A DNA stretch of 64,000 nucleotides from JABGQS01 sp963674545 (GTDB taxonomy: Bacteria > Bacillota > Clostridia > Christensenellales > SZUA-584), in the NCBI GenBank assembly GCA_963674545.2, contig CAXXFB010000001.1, positions 558,001-622,000 on the forward strand, in the 5' to 3' direction. Position 1 is the stretch's first letter; every line of letters starts with the position of its first letter. The translations under genes were made by a program, and so were the position numbers. Below, piece after piece: positions 15,389 to 24,167 of the stretch. Below the pieces are notes generated by a model, which ran no database searches, was not told the origin of the DNA, and worked only from the letters and a program-made list of their open reading frames with translations.

Positions 15389-17572
15389 TCAACCACACTT
15401 TGAATAGCCGCACGAGCGGCATACAACACAGCCTCCCTCATGCTCCATCACCGACGCACACTCCGGGCACTTTGCCCCTGCCTTAAGCTCGTGAGCATCC
15501 CCAGTCTTTCCTTCTTCCATCTTGCGGATCTCTACGACCTGCTCTAAAACCCTGCCGATAGCATCCGGACACGAAAGAACTTTTAGGCCTTTCTGGCGCA
15601 GCGTTGAATGGCAGCGGATACCACGAAGCTGCTCAATTATTACATCAACATCTATTCCGGATCGCAGCGCCATCGATGCAAGCCTGCTGGTTGCCTCGGA
15701 CTGTGACGGACATCCTCCTGCCCTTCCCAGGTTTGTGAACACTTCACATATCCCGTCTTTATCATAGTTTACCGTAACATATAAATTGCCGCATCCTATC
15801 TTTATCTTCCTTGTGATTCCCTTTGTTACCTCCGGGCGTTCTCTTGGAACAAGCGTTGTGCCGTCCTTCGTTTCTTCTTTCTTTTTGTCTACGCTTAGCA
15901 CCTGGTTCTGTCTGCTGCCGTCCCTGTATATAGTAACGCCTTTAAGCCCAAGTTCATAAGCAAGATCATAAGCATCTTTTACATCCTGCCTCGTTGCGAA
16001 TTTCGGGAAATTGACCGTCTTCGAAACAGCGTTGTCCGTGTACTCCTGGAAAGCGCTCTGCATCCTTATGTGATACTCTGGAGTAATGTCGTGCGCAGTT
16101 ACGAATACGTCTTTTATCTCCAGAGGAATCTCTTCGATATCTTTGAGCGTTGCGCTTTTAGCGATTCTTTCCATGAGCTCCTTGCTGTAGAAACCCATCT
16201 GCTTAGCCTTCTCTTCAAAATATGGATGGACTTCCAGCAGCTTATCGTTGTCCATGACGTTTCTTATATATGAGATAGCGAACACAGGCTCTATACCGCT
16301 TGAAGTACCGGCAATTATAGAAATCGTCCCCGTCGGCGCAATGGTGGTAACTGTTGCGTTCCTCATCCTTTTAACACCACGAGCAGGATACACACTGTTG
16401 TCAAACATCGGAAAGCTTCCCCGCTTTTCGGCAAGCTCCGCCGATTTTCCATCCGCAGTCTTCTTTATGAAAGCCATTACTTCTCTTGCAGTTTCAATGG
16501 CCTGCTCTGAGTTATATGATACCCCAAGCTTATAGAGCATGTCTGCAAACCCCATAACTCCAAGCCCGATTTTTCTCATACTTTTTGTCATTTTTTCTAT
16601 CTGCTTAAGCGGATATTTGTTTACGTCAATAACGTTATCAAGGAAATGAACCGCCGTTTTTATGGTCTGTGCCATTCCTTTGTAATCGATCTTTCCGTCG
16701 TCTGCAAATTTATTAAGATTGATGGAGCCTAAGTTGCAGCTTTCATATGGAAGCAGCGGCTGCTCGCCACACGGATTGGTGCTTTCAATTTCACCCGCTT
16801 CCGGTACAGGGTTGTCCTTGTTTATCCTGTCCAGGAATACTATACCCGGTTCTCCGTTCTGCCAGGCCATGTCTATAATAGTCTCGTAAACGTCCTTTGC
16901 ACGAAGGCTTTTTACAATTTTGCCATTAGACGGATCGATCAGATCATAGTCCCTGTCATCCAGAACGGCTTGCATGAAGCCTTCCGTCAGACCAACACTG
17001 ATATTGAAGTTTGTAAGCTGCGAAAGATCACTCTTGCATGTTATGAACTCAATTATGTCAGGATGGTCCACACGAAGTATGCCCATATTTGCACCACGCC
17101 TCGTGCCGCCCTGTTTCACGGCTTCTGTTGAAGAGTTGTATACCTTCATGAAGCTTATCGGACCGCTGGCAACTCCGCCTGTTGATTTTACAGTGGCGCC
17201 TTCCTGACGTATCCTTGAAAACGAGAACCCTGTCCCGCCGCCGCTCTTGTGAATCATTGCTGCGTTTGAAAGCGTACCAAAAATGCCTTCCATGCTGTCT
17301 TCTATAGGCAGTACAAAACAGGCGGAAAGCTGACCTAGTTCTCTGCCCGCATTCATAAGAGTTGGTGAATTCGGCAGGAATTTCAACTGTGTCATCGCAT
17401 CATAAAACTCCTGCTGCGCAACATTTGGATCTTCGCCGTAGATTTTATCTGCAGCTGCAATCGTCTTTGCTACACGCTTCATCATGCTTTCAGGTTTTTC
17501 AGCTATACCGTTTTTATTCTTTTTTAGATATCTTCTCTCTAAAACCAGTTGTGCATTCTTTGATAATTCCAT
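15389..17572 (-). CDS. nrdJ: Adenosylcobalamin-dependent (class II) ribonucleotide reductase
   Basis: 727 residues. The barrel motifs include SACFVLPIEDS, SGGGTGFSFS, the active-site block NPCGEQPLLPYESCNLGS and a GTISIIAGTSSGIEP segment. The C-terminus ends with a cysteine-rich tail (CPEC, CVVC, CGYSKC) that relays electrons to the active site. It reduces ribonucleotides to deoxyribonucleotides using a B12-generated thiyl radical, independent of oxygen, which suits an anaerobe or a facultative life. It is monocistronic, with its own promoter and terminator. The leader is too short to hold a cobalamin riboswitch. Confidence 0.95.
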   Translation of the reverse strand: MELSKNAQLVLERRYLKKNKNGIAEKPESMMKRVAKTIAAADKIYGEDPNVAQQEFYDAMTQLKFLPNSPTLMNAGRELGQLSACFVLPIEDSMEGIFGTLSNAAMIHKSGGGTGFSFSRIRQEGATVKSTGGVASGPISFMKVYNSSTEAVKQGGTRRGANMGILRVDHPDIIEFITCKSDLSQLTNFNISVGLTEGFMQAVLDDRDYDLIDPSNGKIVKSLRAKDVYETIIDMAWQNGEPGIVFLDRINKDNPVPEAGEIESTNPCGEQPLLPYESCNLGSINLNKFADDGKIDYKGMAQTIKTAVHFLDNVIDVNKYPLKQIEKMTKSMRKIGLGVMGFADMLYKLGVSYNSEQAIETAREVMAFIKKTADGKSAELAEKRGSFPMFDNSVYPARGVKRMRNATVTTIAPTGTISIIAGTSSGIEPVFAISYIRNVMDNDKLLEVHPYFEEKAKQMGFYSKELMERIAKSATLKDIEEIPLEIKDVFVTAHDITPEYHIRMQSAFQEYTDNAVSKTVNFPKFATRQDVKDAYDLAYELGLKGVTIYRDGSRQNQVLSVDKKKEETKDGTTLVPRERPEVTKGITRKIKIGCGNLYVTVNYDKDGICEVFTNLGRAGGCPSQSEATSRLASMALRSGIDVDVIIEQLRGIRCHSTLRQKGLKVLSCPDAIGRVLEQVVEIRKMEEGKTGDAHELKAGAKCPECASVMEHEGGCVVCRSCGYSKCG

Positions 17573-17604
17573 AATAAGACCCCTTTATAATGTATGGTAG
17601 AGTT

Positions 17605-17633
17605 ATAATACCACAATATATAGTGCCTTTCAA
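17605..17633 (-). promoter_or_regulatory. Sigma-A promoter of nrdJ
   Basis: Minus-strand -35 TTGAAA (17628-17633), 17-nt spacer, -10 TATTAT (17605-17610). A leader of about 25 nt carries AAAGGGG before the ATG. Confidence 0.7.
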
Positions 17634-17651
17634 CGGATATAATGTTAAATT

Positions 17652-18428
17652 TTAAAATGTTTCAAATAATTTTTTATACTTTTCCAGCAAATCTTTGCTG
17701 CCGGAAGTTAAAAACTCTACCCTGCCCTCTTTTTCATCGCTGCAAAGCATTGCTTTTTCAACAAGCACACGTTTTAGTTGTCGCGCTGTGCCGAACCTTC
17801 CGTCAAATACACTGCAATTACTGCAGTAATTGCTGTCAAGATAATCTTTTATTCCACTCTCTATAAAAGAATAATGTGTGCATCCCAGCACTACCGCATT
17901 AATCTTTTCTTCTTTCAGAAACTCCAGTCTCCCTGAAAAATATTCAGTTATGCTTTCTTTGTCAGTTCTGCCCTCTTCTATCATTTCAACAAGGCCACTG
18001 CACCCTATATTGATAACTCTTTCGCCTGCATCGAGCCTTTCAAGAAGCCTTTTATATCTGGTTTGTGAAACAGTAGCAGGGGTTGCAAGTACAAGCACTT
18101 TTCCATTTACCTCAAGCGCAGGTTTCACTGCAGGTTCCATGCTTATGACCGGCAGATTAAACTTGTCCCTCATCATCTTAACAGAAGCACTCGTTGCTGT
18201 GTTGCATGCTACGACGATAGCTTTTACACCCCTGTCATAAAGTACTTTTGCCGCAGCAATCGAAAGCTCTTTTATCTCTTCTTCGCTCTTTTCACCATAA
18301 GGCGCATTTTTATAATCACTGTAATATAAATAATTTTCGTTCGGCATCAGCTCGAACGCTGTCTTCAGCACACTTATGCCACCAAGTCCTGAATCAAAAA
18401 ACCCTATCGGGCTGCAGACATCAGTCAT
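17652..18428 (-). CDS. murI: Glutamate racemase
   Basis: 258 residues, typical length. It starts with the family signature IGFFDSGLGGISVLK; the two catalytic cysteines lie in VVACNTATS and VLGCTHYSF. It supplies D-glutamate for peptidoglycan stems in the cytoplasm. It is transcribed alone from a strong promoter just upstream. A second CSNCS motif near 215 is not part of the usual active site. Confidence 0.95.
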   Translation of the reverse strand: MTDVCSPIGFFDSGLGGISVLKTAFELMPNENYLYYSDYKNAPYGEKSEEEIKELSIAAAKVLYDRGVKAIVVACNTATSASVKMMRDKFNLPVISMEPAVKPALEVNGKVLVLATPATVSQTRYKRLLERLDAGERVINIGCSGLVEMIEEGRTDKESITEYFSGRLEFLKEEKINAVVLGCTHYSFIESGIKDYLDSNYCSNCSVFDGRFGTARQLKRVLVEKAMLCSDEKEGRVEFLTSGSKDLLEKYKKLFETF

Positions 18429-18463
18429 CTTATCTCCTGTAATGATACCGTTTTTGTATTAAA

Positions 18464-18492
18464 ATTATATCATTATGGACTTGTTTCTTCAA
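18464..18492 (-). promoter_or_regulatory. Sigma-A promoter of murI
   Basis: Minus-strand -35 TTGAAG (18487-18492), 17-nt spacer, -10 TATAAT (18464-18469) preceded by TGA (extended). Confidence 0.65.
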
Positions 18493-18523
18493 ACAATAAT
18501 TCTATCACAAAAAATGTATAATA

Positions 18524-18556
18524 AAAAAGCAGGGCATTTGCATATCCCTGCTTTTG
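18524..18556 (-). terminator. Intrinsic terminator of the ctsR-mcsA-mcsB-clpC operon
   Basis: Minus strand AAGCAGGG pairs with CCCTGCTT around an 11-nt loop, followed by TTTTTAT, 13 nt after the clpC stop. Confidence 0.85.
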
Positions 18557-18568
18557 TTTAATTTATTG

Positions 18569-20989
18569 TTAAAGCTTCTTAAAAGCCGGCTTCTGGTCCT
18601 TTATATACATTTGAACTTTATCGCCAAGGCTGATTGTGCCTTCAAGTATCTCTTCTGAAAGCTCGTCCTCGACTAGCTGTTGTATCATGCGTCTGAGCGG
18701 CCGTGCGCCATAAACCTCGTCATAGCCATTCTCTGCAAGGTATTCGACAGCTTCATCCGTATAGCTTAGCTCCATGTCTCTTTCTTTCAGCCGCTCTCCA
18801 ACGGTATCAAGCATCAGCTTCGCTATATGTTTGATGTCTTCCTTCGACAGCTTATGGAACACTATGATATCATCAAGTCTGTTTATGAATTCAGGCCTGA
18901 ATTCTTTCTTCAATTGTTCCATTATGCCTTCTTTCATACGTTCATATCCACCGTTGCTTTCCTGAGGCGTAAACCCGATACGCTTAGAGTTCTCTATCCC
19001 CTGTGCACCGATATTCGACGTCAATATTATTACGCAGTTTTTAAAGTCTACAGTACGTCCCTGCGAGTCCGTCAGCCTTCCGTCTTCCAATATCTGAAGC
19101 AGTATGTTGAACACATCCGGGTTAGCTTTTTCGATTTCGTCAAGCAGCAGCACGGAATACGGATTTCGTCTCACTTTCTCAGTAAGCTGTCCTCCTTCGT
19201 CAAAGCCCACATATCCCGGAGGCGAACCAATTAGTTTGCTAACCGTGTGCTTTTCCATATACTCCGACATATCAAGCCGTATCATTGCCTCTTCGTCACC
19301 AAACATTGCCTCTGCAAGCGCACGGGAAAGCTCCGTTTTACCTACACCTGTCGGCCCCAGGAATATGAACGAACCTACCGGTCTTTTTGGGTCTTTAAGC
19401 CCTGCTCTCGAGCGTCTGATGGCCTTTGAAACAACCACACATGCTTCATTCTGTCCTATCACTCTTTTGTGCAGCGTCTCCTCCAGCCTTAATAACCTCT
19501 TTGCCTCGTCTTCCGTCAGCTTGACCACAGGTATATTTGTCCACGAAGATACTATCTGAGCGATCTCTGTTTCAGTCACGCTTCCCACCATCTTCTGGGT
19601 GTCTTTCTCCCACTCTTTCTTTAACTGCTTCATCTGTTTATCTAGGCTCTTTTCCTCGTCACGCAGCTCTGCAGCCTTCTCGAAGTTCTGGTGTGCAATT
19701 GCCTGTTCTTTTTCTTTCCTTATCTCACCGACTTTGTCTTCCATTTCCTTAAGGTCAGGAGGTGCTGTGTATATCCCCAATCTGACTTTTGAAGCAGCTT
19801 CATCCATAAGATCTATTGCCTTGTCTGGCAGGAACCTATCCATCAGATATCTGTCAGAAAGTTCTACTGCAGCGCTCAATGCCTCATCAGTTATCTTGAC
19901 TCTGTGGTGCGCTTCATATTTATCACGCAGGCCTTTCAATATCTCAAGAGTCTCTTCCTTTGTCGGTTCTCCAACCTTAACAGGCTGGAACCTTCTCTCA
20001 AGCGCAGCGTCCTTCTCTATGTTCTTTCTGTATTCATCATACGTAGTAGCGCCTACTACCTGTATCTCTCCTCTTGCAAGTGCCGGTTTTAATATATTTG
20101 CAGCATCCATCGCACCCTCAGCTGCACCGGCTCCCACGATCGTGTGTATCTCGTCAATGAAAAGTATCACTTTTCCAGAGGCTTTGAGTTCTTTAAGTGC
20201 CTCTTTGAGTCTGTCTTCAAACTCACCTCTGTATTTTGTACCTGCGATCATACCTGCCAGGTCTAGCGATATCACACGCTTGTCACGCAAAAGCTCCGGA
20301 ACTTTGCCGTCAACTATTCTCTGCGCAAGGCCTTCTGCTATTGCAGATTTACCTACGCCCGGTTCACCTATCAATACAGGATTGTTCTTTGTGCGTCTGG
20401 AAAGAACCTGGGTTATTCTTTCTATCTCCTTTACCCTTCCGATAACAGGATCAAGTTCCCCGTCTTTCGCAGCTTGCGTAAGGTCGATACCGAAAGAATC
20501 AAGCTTCGGAGTTTCTGACTTACTATTTGTTCCTGCAGTCTGCTGCATGTTGTCTCCGGCAGCCTTAATTATTCCGTTTTCGATTTCATTTACGTCGACA
20601 CCTATTTCACTAAGTATCTTGAACGCAACGCCTTCTTTTTCGGAAACAAGCGCATACAGTATATGTTCTGTACCTACATAGTTTTGCTGCATCTGCCTGG
20701 ATATTGCTATGCTCATCTCAAGTATCTTTTTTGACCTCGGCGTATAGCTGAAGCCTTCGGTAAACATATAATCGCCCTTTCCAATCAGAGCTTCTATGTT
20801 TTCCGTCACGGCCTGTTCATCAACACCAGCCATATTCAAAAGGTTGGCTGCAACACCCTGTTTTTCCTCTATAAGACCAAGCAAAAGGTGCTCTGTGCCA
20901 ACATAGTTGTGACCAAGCTCTCGTGCTTTCTTTTCCGCCAATTTTAGCGCATTTTTTGCGCCTTCCGTAAATCTGTTGAATATATCCAT
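18569..20989 (-). CDS. clpC: ATP-dependent Clp protease ATPase subunit ClpC
   Basis: 806 residues. Two N-terminal Clp repeats (about 4-145) are followed by AAA+ domain 1 with Walker A GEPGVGKS and Walker B LFIDEIHT, a middle domain with a UVR-like segment (NFEKAAELRDEEKSL), and AAA+ domain 2 with Walker A GPTGVGKT and Walker B LLLDEIEKA. It unfolds proteins, including arginine-phosphorylated ones marked by McsB, and feeds them to ClpP. It is the last gene of the stress operon, 16 nt after mcsB, and is controlled by the CtsR site at 23000-23016. Confidence 0.97.
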   Translation of the reverse strand: MDIFNRFTEGAKNALKLAEKKARELGHNYVGTEHLLLGLIEEKQGVAANLLNMAGVDEQAVTENIEALIGKGDYMFTEGFSYTPRSKKILEMSIAISRQMQQNYVGTEHILYALVSEKEGVAFKILSEIGVDVNEIENGIIKAAGDNMQQTAGTNSKSETPKLDSFGIDLTQAAKDGELDPVIGRVKEIERITQVLSRRTKNNPVLIGEPGVGKSAIAEGLAQRIVDGKVPELLRDKRVISLDLAGMIAGTKYRGEFEDRLKEALKELKASGKVILFIDEIHTIVGAGAAEGAMDAANILKPALARGEIQVVGATTYDEYRKNIEKDAALERRFQPVKVGEPTKEETLEILKGLRDKYEAHHRVKITDEALSAAVELSDRYLMDRFLPDKAIDLMDEAASKVRLGIYTAPPDLKEMEDKVGEIRKEKEQAIAHQNFEKAAELRDEEKSLDKQMKQLKKEWEKDTQKMVGSVTETEIAQIVSSWTNIPVVKLTEDEAKRLLRLEETLHKRVIGQNEACVVVSKAIRRSRAGLKDPKRPVGSFIFLGPTGVGKTELSRALAEAMFGDEEAMIRLDMSEYMEKHTVSKLIGSPPGYVGFDEGGQLTEKVRRNPYSVLLLDEIEKANPDVFNILLQILEDGRLTDSQGRTVDFKNCVIILTSNIGAQGIENSKRIGFTPQESNGGYERMKEGIMEQLKKEFRPEFINRLDDIIVFHKLSKEDIKHIAKLMLDTVGERLKERDMELSYTDEAVEYLAENGYDEVYGARPLRRMIQQLVEDELSEEILEGTISLGDKVQMYIKDQKPAFKKL

Positions 20990-21005
20990 ATATTATTTCC
21001 CCCCC

Positions 21006-22016
21006 TTATTTGCTGAATACCTGCCGCATCATATCAGCACGTTTTATATCCCTCTGCTGCGCATTCATGCCTATATTTTGCCCTGCGATTATGGCTGGCC
21101 TTGAATCCATCATTACAGCGTAAAGATCGCTGCTCTGAAGGCCTTCGACTATTCCCAGCGAAGAGCCGAGTGCAACATCGGATATCAGCTTCTGGGCTTC
21201 CATATAGCCCATCCTGCGTGCGTTCTTTAACACGCCTATCGCTCTGAAAATCTTGTCTTCTAACAATATCCCAAGATTTCTGTACATTCCTTTCCTTGTG
21301 TTTCTTTCATATTCCATCACGGTGCCCACTGTTTTTGTCAGCCTGTTTATGATATCCTGCTCTGAAACGCCAAGTGTGATCTGATTGGATAACTGATAGA
21401 ACGAGCCTGAAGCTGCACTTCCCTCACCGAAAGCGCCTCTTACAGTCATTCCGACTTTTGTTATAAGGCTTGATATCCTGCGAATGCCTTTGGTTGCAGC
21501 AAGAGCCGGCAGATGCATCATAACAGATGCACGAAGTCCTGTTCCTACGTTTGTAGGGCAGCTTGTAAGAAAACCAAACTGATCGTCAAAAGCGTAACTT
21601 ACATCGTCTGAAAGCATCTTGTCAAGCAAATCTACATCACTGTAAGCTTTGCTGGGCGCAAACCCCGAGACAAGGCTCTGCAGCCTGAAATGGTCTTCCT
21701 CAAATATCATAACGCTTATACTCTCGTCAGTGCTCCTAATCAGCCCTCCGTCTTTATTCCTTGCAAGTTCATTGCTTATTATATGACGCTCTGTCAGAGC
21801 CATTTTTTCAATTTCGTCCATATCTGCAAGCCTGCTGTAGCTGAATTCAACGGACTTTAGCAAACTGTTCTTTGCCGCATCATGAACTTTCTCGACATCC
21901 TGAGGGTCCTTTATCTTAGCGGGAAAAGGAACGCCTGCAAGGTTTCTTGCAAGCCTCATTCGAGAAGAAACAACTACGTCGTTTTCAGGTGCATCAGCTT
22001 TTAACCATATTGGCAT
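21006..22016 (-). CDS. mcsB: Protein arginine kinase McsB
   Basis: 336 residues. I prefer the ATG at 22016 (MPIWLKADAPEND), which has an AAGGTG site 6 nt away, over an in-frame TTG at 22037. The phosphagen-kinase fold shows VVSSRMRLARNLAGVPFP at the N-terminus, the catalytic-loop region TSCPTNVGTGLRASVMMHLP near 160-180 and the RGAFGEGS loop. It phosphorylates arginine on damaged proteins and on CtsR, tagging clients for ClpC. It needs McsA, encoded 1 nt upstream. Confidence 0.95.
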   Translation of the reverse strand: MPIWLKADAPENDVVVSSRMRLARNLAGVPFPAKIKDPQDVEKVHDAAKNSLLKSVEFSYSRLADMDEIEKMALTERHIISNELARNKDGGLIRSTDESISVMIFEEDHFRLQSLVSGFAPSKAYSDVDLLDKMLSDDVSYAFDDQFGFLTSCPTNVGTGLRASVMMHLPALAATKGIRRISSLITKVGMTVRGAFGEGSAASGSFYQLSNQITLGVSEQDIINRLTKTVGTVMEYERNTRKGMYRNLGILLEDKIFRAIGVLKNARRMGYMEAQKLISDVALGSSLGIVEGLQSSDLYAVMMDSRPAIIAGQNIGMNAQQRDIKRADMMRQVFSK

Positions 22017-22017
22017 G

Positions 22018-22509
22018 CTATTCACCTTCCTTATCAAGCAGAACTATTTCGTCACGAAGCTTTGCTGCCTGTTCGAAATTTTCTGTTGCCACGGCTGCAT
22101 TAAGTTCTTTTTTAAGCTTGTCTTTTTTATTCTGCCTTGTTTCCTTTTCAACGTCCACATCTATCCTCTGTCCAGGCACTTTGCCTTTATGTTCAGTGTT
22201 CATGTGTATTCCTTTTAGAACAGGGATCACACTCTGTCTGAAAACGCTGTAACAGTTGGCACAGCCTAGTTTGCCTGTCTTGGAAAACTCATCAAGCGTC
22301 GTACCACAGTTTTTACATTCCAAAACATCAGACTCTTCCTTATCATAGAAAGAACTCATAAAATCATTGAAATTCGGGCCAACAACACTTGTTGCTTTGC
22401 CTTTCTTTGCTGCACACTGCGTACAAAGATGAAGTGTCTTTACCTGTCCGTTCGTAAACGTAGTCAGATGCACAGTTGCCTGGTTTTTTAAACAATTATC
22501 ACACAGCAT
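22018..22509 (-). CDS. mcsA: McsA, zinc-binding activator of McsB
   Basis: About 163 residues. Four ATG codons lie in tandem (22518, 22515, 22512, 22509); the AGAGAGG site at 22519-22525 best serves the last two, and MLCDNCLKN is the usual family start. Two double-CxxC zinc modules are visible (CDNC with CTQC, CKNC with CANC) and a C-terminal UVR motif (ENFEQAAKLRDEI). It activates the arginine kinase McsB and tethers it to ClpC. The start overlaps the end of ctsR, whose last codons encode an Asp run from the same ATG/GAT repeat. Confidence 0.9.
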   Translation of the reverse strand: MLCDNCLKNQATVHLTTFTNGQVKTLHLCTQCAAKKGKATSVVGPNFNDFMSSFYDKEESDVLECKNCGTTLDEFSKTGKLGCANCYSVFRQSVIPVLKGIHMNTEHKGKVPGQRIDVDVEKETRQNKKDKLKKELNAAVATENFEQAAKLRDEIVLLDKEGE

Positions 22510-22978
22510 CATCATCATCCTCTCTGCTAAGCAGTACAAGCAGCATCTGCTTTAATATACTGGCTCTTATCCTGTCCTTTAATACAACCGGTATATTGAG
22601 AGCCTTTGTGGAAATAGCTGCACTCATTAACTCCGCCTCGCCTCTGCTTACTGCTCCGCTCTCCGCCAGTCTTATAATAATATCTTCAGCATCTCTTTCT
22701 GTGATATCGTCGCCTATCCTGTTAGTAACAAGCAAAAACAAATGATCCGACTTATCGACTTTCAGTCTTACTACACGGATATATCCGCCACCTCCACGCC
22801 TGCTTTCAGTAATATATCCCCTGTCTGGCGTGAATCTGGTTGCAAGCACATAATTTATCTGAGAAGGCGCACAATTGAAATGCGCCGCAAGCTCGTTGCG
22901 CTGCAAGTCAATCCTGTCTTCATATTCGTTCATCAGTTCTTTGATGAACTTTTCAATCGTATCACTTAAAACCGACAC
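22499..22978 (-). CDS. ctsR: Transcriptional repressor CtsR
   Basis: 159 residues from a GTG start. The N-terminal winged HTH (NELAAHFNCAPSQINYVLATRF) and the glycine-rich beta-wing with RGGGGYIRV, which in relatives senses heat, are both present. It represses class III heat-shock genes. A matching tandem heptad operator lies just upstream of its own gene, so the operon is autoregulated. The final residues DDDDAV come from the repeat that also supplies the mcsA start codons. Confidence 0.95.
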   Translation of the reverse strand: MSVLSDTIEKFIKELMNEYEDRIDLQRNELAAHFNCAPSQINYVLATRFTPDRGYITESRRGGGGYIRVVRLKVDKSDHLFLLVTNRIGDDITERDAEDIIIRLAESGAVSRGEAELMSAAISTKALNIPVVLKDRIRASILKQMLLVLLSREDDDDAV

Positions 22979-22999
22979 AATCTCACCCCAATCCGAAGG

Positions 23000-23016
23000 T
23001 TTGACTATCTTTGACC
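23000..23016 (-). promoter_or_regulatory. CtsR operator (tandem heptad box)
   Basis: On the minus strand GGTCAAA-GAT-AGTCAAA, an almost perfect match to the CtsR consensus of two RGTCAAA heptads 3 nt apart. It sits just downstream of the -10 at 23027, over the expected transcription start region, and 21 nt before the ctsR start. Confidence 0.9.
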
Positions 23017-23026
23017 TTCAACTTAT

Positions 23027-23054
23027 ATTATACACAAATAAGAAGTATTTGCAA
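23027..23054 (-). promoter_or_regulatory. Sigma-A promoter of the ctsR operon
   Basis: Minus-strand -35 TTGCAA (23049-23054), 16-nt spacer, -10 TATAAT (23027-23032), immediately followed by the CtsR box. Confidence 0.75.
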
Positions 23055-23102
23055 TAGCCTTAGGCTAACATAATCCTGTGATATTATAAAAATAGTGTGA
23101 AC

Positions 23103-23135
23103 AAAAACCCGGGCATATTCTTAGTTTGCCCGGCG
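23103..23135 (-). terminator. Intrinsic terminator of the tsaD operon
   Basis: Minus strand CCGGGCA pairs with TGCCCGG around an 11-nt loop, followed by GTTTTTG. It separates tsaD from the ctsR promoter. Confidence 0.85.
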
Positions 23136-23162
23136 CTATTATTGTATTATTATTAAATTTTA

Positions 23163-24167
23163 TTAAAAAAGCATTTTTGAAGGATCTGCGTTAAGCTCAA
23201 GCGGCTTTTTTGCCGGCTCTGCAAAGCTTGCAGCGCATCCTATCATAGCGGCGTTATCTGTGCAGTACTTCTGCTCCGGCAGGTATAGCATTAGCCCCTG
23301 TTTTTTCGCTCTTCTCTCAAGCTCAGCCCGAAGTGCGCTATTGGAAGATACTCCACCGGCTATGCCGATTACGCCTATTCCCTCACGCCGTGCAGCTTCG
23401 AAGGTATTATCGGCAAGAAAATCTACAGCTTCCTTTTGGAAACTTGCCGCTATATCTGCTTTGCTGTACTCTGCGCCTTTTTGGTCCATGTTGTGCATGT
23501 GGTTTATTACAGCTGTTTTAAGACCGCTGAAAGTAAAATCAAGGTGGTCTTCGCCTTTAAAACCCCTAGTATACTCATACACAGGCTTGCCCTTTTGCGC
23601 AAGCTGTTCCAGTTTCGGTCCGCCTGGGTAGCCCAAGCCAAGGGCTCTTGCAGTTTTATCAAACGCTTCGCCAACCGCATCGTCTCTCGTTTTTGCAATC
23701 AGCCTATATTTTCCGTAGTCCTCTACGACTACGATATGTGAATGCCCGCCCGAGACCACCAAACATAAAAACGGCGGCTCAAGTTCCACATGCGATATAT
23801 ACAGCGAGCATATATGTCCTTCTATATGATGCACTGGTATAAGCGGTATATCAAGGGAGTATGCAAGACCTTTTGCATACGAAACGCCTACCAGAAGCGC
23901 CCCGACAAGGCCGGGACCATCAGTAACAGCAACAGAATCAATATCCTTCATCGTTATGCCGGCACTGCCCAGCGCTTCATCAACGATATATGGTATTTTC
24001 ATTATATGGTTTCGTGATGCTATCTCCGGCACCACTCCGCCGTATTTTTCATGCTCCGGCTGCGTATAGACTGCGTTGCTTAGAACCTTTCTGCCAATCG
24101 TTACCGCAGCAGCAGTTTCATCGCAGGACGTTTCTATCGCCAGGATCACTCTTTCTTCATTGTTCAA
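23163..24167 (-). CDS. tsaD: tRNA N6-adenosine threonylcarbamoyltransferase TsaD
   Basis: 334 residues. It opens with the ASKHA motif ILAIETSCDETAAAV, has the metal-binding HHIEGH, then VSGGHSH and the late GGVSSNSALR. With TsaB, TsaE and TsaC it makes t6A37 in ANN-decoding tRNAs. The listed start is a TTG; a GTG 6 codons later (VILAIETS) is an alternative, and neither has a strong ribosome site. Its start lies within the 3' end of the upstream DUF1461 gene (11-nt overlap), so they are cotranscribed. Confidence 0.95.
   Translation of the reverse strand: MNNEERVILAIETSCDETAAAVTIGRKVLSNAVYTQPEHEKYGGVVPEIASRNHIMKIPYIVDEALGSAGITMKDIDSVAVTDGPGLVGALLVGVSYAKGLAYSLDIPLIPVHHIEGHICSLYISHVELEPPFLCLVVSGGHSHIVVVEDYGKYRLIAKTRDDAVGEAFDKTARALGLGYPGGPKLEQLAQKGKPVYEYTRGFKGEDHLDFTFSGLKTAVINHMHNMDQKGAEYSKADIAASFQKEAVDFLADNTFEAARREGIGVIGIAGGVSSNSALRAELERRAKKQGLMLYLPEQKYCTDNAAMIGCAASFAEPAKKPLELNADPSKMLF

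Noticed and set aside
17573..17651. A cobalamin riboswitch upstream of the B12-dependent reductase
   Set aside because: The promoter sits about 30-60 nt before the start, leaving no room for a B12 box or the large aptamer.
19599..20681. A 360-codon plus-strand open frame opposite clpC
   Set aside because: It is a shadow of the clpC codon pattern on the opposite strand; its Ser/Leu-rich composition and lack of a ribosome site or any motif argue against a gene.
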